Shown: positions 37,118-49,671 of the stretch, piece after piece
Layout: each line of letters starts with the position of its first letter
Position numbering within the stretch: the stretch's first letter is position 1
Assembly: GCA_035582835.1 (NCBI GenBank)
Contig: JAYKAV010002453.1
Span: 403,837-467,836 of the forward strand
Reading direction: 5' to 3'
Source of the DNA: Phoebastria nigripes
Lineage: Eukaryota > Chordata > Aves > Procellariiformes > Diomedeidae
DNA: 64,000 nucleotides
The notes under the pieces: generated by a model
Databases searched by the model: none
The model's input: the letters and a program-made list of their open reading frames with translations, nothing else
What the model was told of the DNA's origin: nothing
Program-made: the position numbers and the translations under genes

Positions 37118-40100
37118 CTTCACATTCCAAATTTTTAAAGTAAGTGAGACTCGATGTCAAGACAGTCTTGAGATATAATATATGTCCAAACCTTAGTAAA
37201 GTGCTCTAAATTAGTTAATAAAAATAAGATTGTTTTTCTTTTAAATCATGTATACCATAGGTCACATCTGACCACTGAAATACTCAGTCCAGTATACAAG
37301 CCCCCAAACCCCCACATTCTTCCTTTTTCTATCCCCAGGTCAAAAGAATTTCATTGTTTTAAGAAAGTTTTTGTCAAAACAAAGCTTCAGAAGACAAACT
37401 GTAACAGTGATTTATTTATCAGTAAGTTTGTAATCAACACAGGACACTGAGCAACTGACAAAATTAAGTTTTCAGTGTAAGTTTTATTTAGTAGAAATGT
37501 TTTGCCTGATACCTCTATAAACAGGAAGACTCAGCTATTTCCTTCAACCAACTGCTAGAGACTTACTAATAAAACAGAGCCTGCAGCAACAACTACTTGA
37601 AAGTAACAAACCTGTAATGCTGGACATTTTATTATATTTCTCCATTGGCTGTATTTACAGCATGAATATGCTTTTTCTATTTTCAACATAAACAAAAATC
37701 CTTCTACAGGAAAGCATACACTACCAAATTATATTGCAGGACACCAGAATTAAAGAAATAGTATTAGGTAGCAGTGAGAGGATGGGCTAAAATACCAAAG
37801 AAAATAAAATTCCAGTCCCTTTTTCTGAAGTTGTATGTTTCTTTAGGCATCATTTGAGGATGCATTCAGTTTGCAAGGTAACAGATTTGAAGCAACCTTA
37901 GAGGCACCATCCAATCAAAAATACAGGTTTTCACTCTTCTGTCTAATTGCTCAATATTCTGCCACCCCATAGGAAAATAAAGTGTAAAATTATACTACAG
38001 CAATCAGGAATTAATGAATTGTTGCAAGTCACTTGTGCAGCTTTCCTCCACTTGAATAGCTAGGATGTTCACATTTTAACATAAACACATTTGCATCTCA
38101 AAAGTAATCCTCGAAATAACTGCTTTGCATTTTTTTTTTTTTCCCTGTCACTATACACCTCCTTGTTGAAAAGTGTCTATCACCCTGCAAGGTGGCTCAC
38201 AAGGAGGCAGCTCCCCCCAGCCCCTTTAAAACAAGGTCAAGAGAGAGCAGTTGTGGATTGCAAATGACTGTACTTCGTATGTTCCAAGATTTTCTTAACA
38301 GAGGATTTATACCTCAGTATTTTTCTTTGCTAGTCTCTTGACAGAATTCAAATCACTCATTTTGTTTCACCAAAGGAGGAGTATTTGATTTAATGATTAA
38401 CTTGTTTGATGGGTAATCAGGCAACCGATTTTATCTGCTTCATTGCTATCAAGTGGTCAGCGTTACCTTCCATTAAGGCAAATTACAGGTTTTAAAGCAT
38501 ACCTGCAATCAGAGGAAATCGGTTTGTTCTTGCAGCATCCTCAAAACCCATGGAGGATATGTGCATTGGAGGGAGGTGGGGAGAAGTGGAGAGAAGAGGA
38601 TTAAATTAAACAACAATTTGGAGGAAGCATCTTGCTGTTTTCTGTCTCCACTGATGAAATCAGGTCTATGGCATTAAAACCAATGTGAGAGAACACGGCT
38701 TATTTGCATTGTCTCCTTCCTTTTCTCATTTAAAAATCAATTGCTAAGCTTATGCAGGATATACACTGGAAGGAACAAACTAGCAAAACAGCAAACTGAA
38801 TTTGCAATCNGATCCTAATAGCCCACCCCAAGAGCCATACGAAATAGTCCAGAGGTAGACTGCATCTGAGACCACTGAGCATGGGCATCACGTGTCAATG
38901 TCAACGTGTGATGAGCATTTGGTCTACAGAAAGCTTGGACGTTTATCTTCTTTAAAAATAAAAGCTGCCTGAACCCATAGTGGCAATGATTTTCAAATGT
39001 TATTAGCGAAGTCCTTCACTCTACAAGAACACATTACTGATTTTCAAACCCAAAGCGACACCTTGGGCTGTCCGTATCACATGCACATATACGTGGTGTG
39101 GAGCACCTTGATGCAGGTGGGGAGAGTGCGGTGGCTTTCCAGCACAGGTCCGCTCTCCTACAGACAGGATGGAGCCAGGTACCCGCTGTGGGAATGAATC
39201 CAGCCATCCCTGAAAACCTGCCAGAAAATGCTTGCAGATAACTGCTTTCAGGGTACCACTCTTCAGTAAAAGGATTACAGTGGAAATAACCCGTACTTGG
39301 CACGAACCTCTTGAGTCAGGAGTTTGATTTAGATCATTAGCAAATTAGCAGTTTAAACTAGATTCACTGTTGGAAGATTTGATTTGGTAAGAAATTTTTA
39401 GATCCTGCTGCACAATTTTGCAGGAAGGAGTTTGCCTGGCAGCTGTGGCGCTGGGCAGAAGGGGGACACAGCTCTGAACACAGACCATCTCCTAGGTCAG
39501 GTGCTGGACAGGCTAAAAATCGGTGAGAAACTCCAGCTGACTGAAAAGGGAACCGGGACTCACCTCAAGACTTATTATACCCTTTCCTCCGGTACAATTT
39601 AATATAACATGGCAATTCCAACAAGTTATTAAAACAAGGCATCCTCGTAGATACAAAAGTCTTTTGAAAAACAACATTTTAATAAAACCATACCTAAACA
39701 GCATTTGGACAACTTGGGCTGTAGTAAATATCACGTGATACAGTCATTGCTTTTTTTATAGCATCATGTTCCCAATGATTATCAGAGCTACTTTTGTAAA
39801 AAGAATGGCTATTAATATTATTACTCCATCAGTTAAAAAAATTTGCTTTTGCAAATTATTCAAGTACTTTGATTTCTCATACTTGTTTTGCTAGAAAAGA
39901 AAAATGTTTAATAAATTCATAAAGATGACAAAACCAAAAATATGCTGACTTAATAGAATTCCAAAGAAAAAACTGCTTTAGAGTACCCCATGAAGTAGGA
40001 CTAGCACAGGTTTTACTGACTTCCTTCTTCACCAGATAAATTCCACTAATGTGTATTAAAATGCTAGTAAGTGAGTCTATGTACTAAAATTATTTTGTAT

Positions 40101-40729
40101 TATATAGTAATATGTTAAGGACAGTTTTGCCTCCTAGGAGACTGCAAACCTGAAAATTGGTCCACATAGTTAATTTATTATTAAAATCTGAAACACTAGT
40201 TACTACCAGAGACATTTTCCTTAGAGAGAAAATGTCACTGATTTGTCATTTATGTTTTAGCTCTATCTTAAATAGAAAAAGTAAGATGCTATAATTGAAG
40301 TCTGAAAAATAAGTATCTTTGTAGTTAATAACAGAAAGCCATCTTTTCCCCCTACAGGTTGCTGCCCTAGTACTGTTGTAGATACCACCCTTCATGTTTA
40401 TGGAATAATATAAACTAAATCCCCAAGCACAGCATTCCATTTTTCAATTCCCTCCCCCCCCAAATGTTGCATTGCTTTGGGTTTCTTTATGATCTAATCT
40501 AAGCAGCATAAGCAAGACGGTGCACCGTCCTACACAAAGCATTAACTTACTCAAAGCGTTCTGCTGGCTTCACAAAACATTGAAGCGGTACAGGAGAATC
40601 AGTGTTTCAAGTTCGCCTGAACTGAACACAGCTGACATAAAACACTGATGCATCGAATACTCTGGAGTTGTTTTTGAAATGATCCGATATTTCCAGAGAA
40701 TGGGGAGAGGAGCAAGATCAGCCTCTGGC

Positions 40730-40749
40730 GGGGGGGGCGGTGGGGGTGG
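40730..40749 (+). repeat. G-rich run with quadruplex potential
   Basis: Eight G, then CGGT, five G and TGG. It can satisfy two- or three-tetrad quadruplex rules and is the most G-dense spot in the upstream region apart from the homopolymers. Confidence 0.6.
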
Positions 40750-43642
40750 CTTCGACAATTGCAAAAATATTTTTCAATATATGGGGTAGCCAGAGCAGAG
40801 GGAAGCCCCCCATAGGTGAGTGAGGTTGTCTGCTGAACATAGCCACTAGAGAGCAGGATCTGTTCAGTGAGATAGCAGCTTGAACAGAACAGCTATAAAC
40901 AGTGTCAGTTTAAATGAAATATGTTTCTTTAAACCATATGTTATATGACAGGTATCTGCCACATCCAAGTTTTTATAATTTATGAAGCAGATCTTAAATA
41001 CAAGGACAACCTTAGAACACTGAATTATTGGGAGGGGGGCAATGTTTTTTGGTCATCTTGTGTTTGTTAATTCAGGGGTTTTTTTTTCCCCTTAATGCTG
41101 CATCCCTGAGATGTCTGATTTTCATGCTTTTTCCTTTTGCAACTTTGAGGGCTGCTAACTTCCCAGTTTTATTAAACAAACACAGAAATCATCTTCCTCG
41201 TACTTCACAGCTTCATCAAGAGTGGCTTTAAAGAAAACCACATTTTTGAAACATTCACAACAAAGTCATACCCATCAGCAATAATGCTGATGATGATGTA
41301 AAAAAACCCACATCAGGAGCTATACAAGGCCTCCTCTACCAGGAGGACTGCTGAAGTTCAGTCCCTGAATATGCAGCTCTTGGTAAAGCTCACTTCAGTT
41401 TGGCTTACTTGAACATTCACAACAAAAATGAACAAAGCCTCTTACTTTTATGGGTCATATTGCATGCTGATCGTTCTACAAACAAAGCCAGGATTTAATT
41501 GCACTGGAGCNTTAAGCAGAGAGCCTTCAAAACTCTTTTCCATTTAACCTATCTGAATTGCAAGTGGCTGTATGAGAAAGGACCAAAGTGTGTGCCATTC
41601 TGCAAAATAACCCGTAGTCGTATATATGAGCAGGTGTATTTCTAAAGTAATTTCAAAACACATAACTGATGAGGAAGAATTATGAGTTTGCCTTTCTAAC
41701 ATCCCCACAGATTAACACAATTTCAGGTTCCTAAAAAATAACCACATACTTGCTCTAGGCATTGCTGACATTGCTGGATTATTCCCAGCACAGTTAGGAG
41801 GGGCAGCATATTAACAGCAAATCCACACAACTGAATTATCAGTGCAAAATTCCTAAAGTTTCAGTTTAAGCCAGACAAGACTGTATATTTTTTGCTTCTA
41901 CTCATTCTTCTAGATGTATGCCAAAATTTTGTGCCCATTACAATTTTATAATTCCTTTCTAGATCATGAAAACAAAGCAGTAAAGCATATCGATAAAAAC
42001 AAACTCATGATTTTTCCATATTAAGGAAACAGTCAAATTTCCAATCCACTGTAAAATCTAGCAAAGTAGTAATTTATTAGCCATGCCCAATAAAATTCAG
42101 AGGTACACAACAGTATTCCAGATACAGAAAGTAAAAAGCCAAACACAAGCCACACAAACACAGATCACCCCACAAACCCTCCTATACTCTCCTAGTGATA
42201 GGATGGATTTCTCTACTTCAGCCAGTGCTTTGTTTCCCAAACCTTGCACCGAAGAAGGCCGTTCCTGAGGTGAACCCTCGGCTGCAATGCTCTTCTAGCG
42301 AATACAAGACGAGGGCCACTTCCAGCTGTGACAGATGTGACACACACCAGCCCTACAGCCTCTCCACAGCAATGACAATCTCCCAGGAGCACCACAAACT
42401 CCCAGCAGCGCTCGCACGAAGGGTCTGTCTCCGTTTCCAAATTCCTCCGGGGATTGCCTTTAAATAACGCCACTAAAACTGTTTGCTCCTCTTTGTCAAC
42501 ACGCACAAAGGTTGTAATTTCGCAGCTCTGGGAATAGAGAAAGTGTAAAATGGGCATGTTCGACATTAAGCACCAAGCAGGAAATAATATATGGGGGACA
42601 CTGGCAATGAGGGGAAAACAGAGGGCCAACAAAATACCTTTATTTCCTTTAAATATTTCCTTTTAGACTATTTTTGCTTTTCTTGCCTACTTAAAGCATA
42701 AATTATTGATAATGGGAACTATTCTAAAACTCCTATTATGCTAAAAAAGCATATTCTGAAAGAGTATTTTTTACTTCTCAGTCTAATAAATTTCTCTTAG
42801 TATTTCTGGCTTAGAAACATATATCTTTAGTCCAGGGTTTCTCATAACATACAAAATTCCAGCTCCCTCTGAGCATCAGAAGGACAGACAGAGAAAAGAG
42901 ATTTAACATTTACACTTCATTCCACTCCCAAAAGGACTTTGATAAAAACGAAACTTACACCTGGATTAGCAAACATTAACAAGCTTTATTTTGAATCCCT
43001 ATTTCTTGTTTTTCGCCCTTCTCCGTAGCTCAAACGNAGAGAGTCGAAAGACCTGGCACTAACCCTTCTTTTATCAAGTGGCAAATAACAGAACTCAACA
43101 CTCAATAACATTTGCACTTCCCGAAACAAAGACTAAAGGCTCCCTTTCTTGACAAAGTGGGACTTGGCTATAATAGTTCCTAGATCTCCATGAAGTTATC
43201 TTAAAAATAACCTGCTTATGGGTTAACCAGGTCCTTTGTAATAGGAACAAACAAGATCCCACCTGCATAGAGAACAAAAAAAAAAGAAGTGGCCTTCAAG
43301 ATTTAGCAGACTTCTTAAAGAAGTTATCACCCCAATGTATCTTATTCCCCCGTTGCAGTTACAGACACAGACACCCTCACACACAGTAGCTGCCTACGGA
43401 GGAATCCCTCGTTGGTGCCAGGGTGGTTACGTGCACGCTCCTCGGGGAGGATTCAGCTGCACCACCAACCTCGCGCTACGGTGGACAAGGGGGGCTCTCA
43501 CTGGGGCAAACCAGCTGCACGGACAATGACCGACACCAACACTGAGCAACGTACCGTGCCAGCTCAGTAGCACCTTAAACCACCACAGCTCTGAAGCAAC
43601 TTAACCCCAAATTTAGTGTAAAACAGCTCACAAGTCCAATTT

Positions 43643-43677
43643 GCATATATATGTATGTATGTATGCATGCATGCATC
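43643..43677. repeat. Compound TATG/CATG microsatellite
   Basis: GCATATATATGTATGTATG units pass into GCATGCATGCAT, a compound tetranucleotide repeat of about 35 bp. Confidence 0.85.
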
Positions 43678-44577
43678 TGTGACCTACAAAATCAGGTTCC
43701 TACCTGTCCCCTCAGAGCAGCTCACTTAGGGTGCATAAAGGACAAANCTAGCACCAAGGTAGAGAGTGCCTACTGTAAAATGCAACTGAGTTTTAACAGG
43801 TGCTGCATCTGTTCAGTGACCATAAAGGAGAGGAAGGAAGTACTGCGTTAAGCGAGAAGACAAAATGATATTTATAAATGAGTCCTTTCTGGGTTCAAAA
43901 GTTTTGAGACCCTTTTTCCGGTATGAGGCACTGGTCAAGGCAAGATGACACTAACATCTCTATAGATCTCTAGAAAGAGTAACAGAGACTTTGTCTCACC
44001 CTGTCCCTTCTGAATCGCTTGGCATCCTTCCGTGTATCTGATGGCATTAATATTAAAAACACGCTCACCTGTTAAGAGAGCGGCAACAACAATATGCCTG
44101 GGGCTACTTGGTTACAAAGGTCTACAGAGAAGAATCAAGCCTGGAATTGTCCCCCAGCACAGACAATATTAGGCAGAAGTCTCAACAGTTGACAATACTG
44201 AACATTTTTCACATAGAAAATAATCTGAACAATATTACTGCACATGGTGCAAAGATAAACCATAGAGCATTACAAGAAGTTGTTAGGCAGGATGTGTCCC
44301 ACTTCCTCTTCCTCCTCATCAAAAACTAAACAACATAAATCACAACTAGTTATTTCAAATGTCATCAAACCCTGCCAGAGATCAAGACTTGCTAATGCTT
44401 TCCCTCTGCCCATCTCTCCTCACCATTAACTCAGAAAAATAAAACAAACAAACAAAAAAAATCCCACACCCTCTGCACACCCAGACCTACAGACCCACAA
44501 ACAACAGACCTGATGATGTGGTCTCCTTCTGGACCTTAAGTAAAGCTAAGCAAAACAAACAAACAAAACCCCAAAAT

Positions 44578-44649
44578 GAAAAAAGAAGAAAAAAAGAAAA
44601 AAAAAAAAAGGGGGGGGGGGGAAGCGAGAGAAAAGGGAAAAAAAGAAAA
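44578..44649. repeat. Purine tract with a 12-base G run
   Basis: About 70 bases almost entirely A and G: A-rich GAA units, then A13, G12 (44610-44621), then GA-rich sequence. It is a candidate triplex-forming sequence and an assembly-sensitive site. Confidence 0.85.
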
Positions 44650-46385
44650 CAAACACACACAAACAGAACAAAGCCACAAAAACCCAGCAAGCACAGGAGA
44701 GGGTCTGGGTAACTCCTCAATGAAGGCAGCATTCAGAAATGGTATACCAACACATATAGCAGATCCAGACGTACAAGTAAATTTTAACCTTTCAAAGCTT
44801 ACACAATTTCACAGCACAATTAACATCTATCGCCCCAGTTTTAGAGAGAGGAGCCAGTAACAACTGCATAGACAGTATGTGCACCTTCAAGCAGATGCAT
44901 TACTGGGCACGTGGAATTAGAAAAAAACAAGTCAATTATTGGTGTGATTAGACATTTTATATGAGTCTTTCCATTCCTAAACCTCCTTATATCCTAAAAT
45001 TGCAATTAAAGGTAAAGGGATCGTGTCTGGAAAAAGAATCGTAAAACTTCTTGTTTTTAGACAGCCACATTTCTTGTATGGGAGTTAAAAATCTGCCAGA
45101 ATTTCCCCTACAAACATGTTTCCAGCAATTTCAGCTCTCCCACGCAGTCTTTGGTCCTAAAGTAATAAGTCTCCTGCAGAAAAGTTTTTTTTAAGCACAC
45201 ACAAAAAATAATTCAGCCGCACATTTCTCTTGCATGATGAATCGTTTTCCACATTAAGATGACAACGCTAGCACTGGAGTGTCCTGCCACAGCCAGCAAT
45301 TAAGAGATTCAAAAGAAAAAGCGTTAGTCTTGCTAAAGATGAGCTGTTGCCACATTATGAAATACAAGAAGTAGATTAAGAGAAACATAACCTTTGAGAG
45401 GTAGCCAATACTTACACAAAGGCTAAAATTGCCAGGTAGGATAGTCAATGGGGGAGGAGAAAAAATAAAGGAAGAGAAGTACTAACACACACAAATCTTC
45501 ATCAGTGGATTCATCCATCCATCAAAACCGACTCGTGTACAAAGACTGAGCAATTGACCGTATCAGTGAGTTTAAGAGCTCGACTTGCTATGTTTTACTG
45601 CCAAGGAGGATCGGACTGACTGCAGAATGCAGAGCCAGCTGTTGTGCAGCACATGGGCAGCATCTATCCTCTACACACCAACGGCAATCTCAACACAGGC
45701 ACCGAGGGCTGCAAGATATTCAAGCTGGATAAAAAAAAAAAATAAAGGAATGAGGAGGCACTGCCTACCAATGAAACGGTTAAGAAATAAAGAATGGTTG
45801 AAACGTAACAGGCTTTTGGCAATTATCACTTCGGAGAGCAACTGGGATTCTGTAGAGATTTACACCTGAACACAGACTGTGGTCCACAGATTAACCCTCA
45901 TACACTGTCGATGAAAAGTGTGAACTCTTGGGAAACCAGCATATTTTATTTAAAAAAAAAAAAAAACAAAACAAAACACACAAATGTTAGCAATGGCACG
46001 GACATGATAGCTGAAGGATTCCTTTGGTCAACAGTCATCATCAGTCACAGGTCAACAGGGATGCTGTCTCAGAGTCAGTTCACGCTGTTGGACAGGAGAG
46101 ATGACTGGTAGCTCGAGCAACCACAAGCCATTCTGACCATTTCCGATCACTTCCCAGGAACATCTCAGTCTGGAATTTGGGAAGGGCAAAGCTCAAGAAA
46201 ACGACTGGAATTTGTTAATGGAGCTGATGAAGCGGACAGGTTTCAGAGGGTATTTGCATTCCAACTGAAAGCCGTTTCCACGCCTTGGGTTTTCCAAGCT
46301 AAAGAGAACAAATTCGGTGAAGAGGATGCCAGACTACCTGGATGAATAAAAACCTGACATGTAATGCTAAAAATAAGCAGGAAAC

Positions 46386-46410
46386 CTTTTTTCCACACAG
46401 TGGAAAAAAG
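46386..46410. repeat. 11-bp perfect inverted repeat with triloop
   Basis: CTTTTTTCCAC, loop ACA, then GTGGAAAAAAG. A perfect stem, followed by sequence that shows no gene to terminate, so no role is assigned. Confidence 0.85.
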
Positions 46411-49400
46411 CTTAAGAAAGAAAAGCATGTTTCAGAGGCTACAGGGTACAAACAAAAAAGTAAAACCAACTGGGAGCCTGCCTGAGCTGAACCATGCAGA
46501 AGAAGTAATAGGGGCATCACTGTTACTGTGCTTCGCAGCTTCAAAAGGGAGAGAAAGGCAGCTACCTATACACTGAGGTTTAAGAGGATGTTTAGGAAAA
46601 AATAAGCAGGAAGAAACACCGAAGCAAATACTTTGCCTTCTGTTTCAAGAAAGATAATAAAATGACACACTGAAAATGAGGATAGGATAATGGTTATTAC
46701 CACATACAGTGTGGAAACAAAATTAGACCATTTACAATAAAGGAATAAGGGGATCTGGATAATCTCCATCCCACAACAGTGAAATAATTGGCACACACAA
46801 CAATGACAGATATGCCAAAAATCTACAAGAAGGAAGGGGAAAGGAAGTAGTTTGGGATAGAAGGAAAAGCAATCCTGGTGCTACAAGCACACAAGCATGA
46901 CCTTGATAATACAAGATCTGAGCAAAAGAAATCAAGGAAATGTAATTGAACAGTGAAATGAAGAGGAGGCAATTTGATTTTAACTGGCTAATTCATTCCT
47001 TAAAGAAGGATAATACAGTGAGCTTAATCCAGAGTTAAAGCAAGAANTGATGTGATATCTCATGGAATAATATTTAAAGTACAGACCTTTAACATTTTAA
47101 AGATGAACAAAGCACTGGCTTAAACAGACAATAANGAGATAAGATACCCAGACAAAGAGAAGATACTGTGTTCCTTAGGTTTTGTGAGATCAGGGCTATT
47201 AAATAAGTTACACAGTGACCATACAAAAAAGCAGGTATCCACTAACAACTTCTGGGAGACCAAAGTATGGAGAATTGGCTGTGAGAAAGCATCTCACAGA
47301 AATTAGATAGTCTTTCGGGCTAGCTGGAGCAACAGAAATGCAACGAAATTTAAGCGTACAAAGTGAAAGACAATTACGAATAACGACTTCTGCTATGATC
47401 TGGGACCCATTAACAGGAGATGAAGGGGAGAAGGGCGCTGTCAGAACATCAGAAGATCACAGGATCCTATTAGCCCTTTTATCAGCTGTTTGATACTGAT
47501 GCTTTGCAGTAGTTCTACACACAAAAACAAAACAAAACAAAACAAACAAAAAGGTATTTTTAGTAGAAAACCAGGATCGATCAATTATATAAAGTGTTGG
47601 TAAACCACCATTTGTAATTTTATGTATATAGTTGTGGCTACCTAGTCCAAAGCAAAACAAAACCACATGCCTTCCCCCAAAACCAATTTAACTAAAACAG
47701 GTGCAGAGAAGACTACTCAGAAGATAGCACAGAGAAAATCTACTTTTCTAGAGAAAAATCTGTTCTTCTCAGTGTAGAGAAAATCTATGTTATAAGGGAA
47801 GCTAAAGCACTTGGGATGCTCTAGCCTAGCAAGTAAGTGCTGAAAGCAACACAGCTCTGTAGCTATGTCTTGTGTAAAGCAGGGTANACCTCATAGGAAA
47901 AGGAAGGTGTGTTTAGGGGGGAAAAGCAGAGGCTGGTCCCAGCGCAGAGGGTGGGAGTGCCTGTCAAACTGGAGGGGGCAAATAAGAAGCAAAAACTCTT
48001 TCAAGACAGAATCTCAAATACGTGAGGAACGGCAAGCCAAGCGCTCCTGGTTTGAGGCCTCCGACGTTCAATCTCACCAACCTCCTAAGAGGCAGTTCCA
48101 AGAAGGTTTGTTAATGCACCACATACTATATTGTAGTAATTTAAATTCTGTACTGATAGCTTCTGCTGATTATCTGAGAGACAGAAAAAAAATTTCTCCA
48201 AGAACCCGCTGTCTGGCTCAGGAGTGGAAGGGCTCCCACTGCCCCGAAGCAAGAGGTACTACTCCAGCNGCAAAGATGAAGGGCAAGCTGTACTTCAACA
48301 TGAAAAGAAACTCCAGGGGGGTCTGCTTGGCACCTCATTCATATTTTTACTACTGTTCGAGCGAATCTTTCCTGGGTCAGACTTCTGTAGTCTAGGTATG
48401 GTCTATTCCCCCACTCATCTAGACATTTACNTTTAGTACATTCCCTGCTATAACAGGGATGTAGGAAAAATGTCTCTGATCTTTTTTGCTGTCTTCCTAG
48501 GGCACACTACAGTTTATTCACTCTTTCAGTCTTTTTATTAAGGCTTTAAATTTGTTAGAACACGTGGGGAGAGGGAGCAACTGGCCCATCTAGATTTAAA
48601 CTTTTCTTTTTTACATGACTGCTTGAGGAAATTGTCCCCTTCAGCCCTCCATTCCCAAGTCAGCTGTGCTTTAATAGTCCATTACAAGAAGAGAAACAAA
48701 TCTCAATATTTACTTTTTGTTGAACTATCAGATAAACGCTGGGTCTATTTCTGTTCTATTCACATTCTCCCACAATTTCCATTACAAGGTATGCACTAAG
48801 CACTTTGACAAGAAGTTCCCCACTGCTAAAAATCTCAGTACTAAAAGATAAAGGAAATATTTGTTTAGGTTTTGGTTTCGAACAGAAATAAGTTTTCAAA
48901 ATTAAACTGGAATTCCCCCCAACTTACTCCGCTGCAAAGCAGGCTCACACAGTCTAGCANCTTACAGACACAAACTCTAGATGTTGCAAAGTGAATTTGA
49001 ATCCCATTTTACTGGGAACACCTTTGGGTTTTTTAACTGTCCTGGACTACCAATGAAACCTACACTTCTGCCTAATTCATTTGGTTAGAAATGCCTCGCG
49101 GTAACTTTTGTTCTCTTCCCAAGTTTGCATGGCATCCAGCAAACAGGACTACCTGCACTGGGTATAATATACAAAATACAGTAGCATTTAAAATTAATTT
49201 TAATCATTAAATTGTAAAGGTATACATACATACATGTTACTTGTTTTCATATTCTTGGTAAGTAAGGTATAAGGCCTAAAAAGGAAATCTGTATGATACT
49301 TCAATAGAAATCATATGCATGTCCAAAAATGATTGTTTTTCAGCAGATTTACATACTACTTTGCATGTACTATACCTCTAGTCTTACCCTCTACTTGAAA

Positions 49401-49468
49401 GCATGACAGTATTCTTCTAGCAAACTAGCCATCTTTTTTCCCCCCTTTCTGCTACTTTTGTTTTGCCG

Positions 49469-49497
49469 CCCCCCCCCCCCCTTTTTTTTTTTTTTTT
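49469..49497. repeat. C13-T16 homopolymer junction
   Basis: Thirteen C followed directly by sixteen T, an all-pyrimidine block. About 150 bp further on there is a T12-G11 junction (49649-49671). Confidence 0.9.
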
Positions 49498-49648
49498 AAA
49501 GATTAGTTCAGCTTGCCGTACCCTATAATAGTTTGGAGTAGTTAGCTTTGAAAAAAGTTCCCTTCTCCAACTTGCAAACATGTCTGCACCCTATTTAAAA
49601 AATGAACTTCAGCTCTCCATCCTTAGTTGTTTCCATGTTGTTGTTGGG

Positions 49649-49671
49649 TTTTTTTTTTTTGGGGGGGGGGG
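49649..49671. repeat. T12-G11 homopolymer junction
   Basis: Twelve T followed directly by eleven G, close to the C13-T16 block. Confidence 0.9.

Noticed and set aside
47865..48395. 176-codon plus-strand open frame, the longest outside CR1 and gap-spanning frames
   Set aside because: It contains two ambiguous bases, shows no domain or family resemblance and no convincing exon structure. A frame of this length can occur by chance in 64 kb scanned in six frames.
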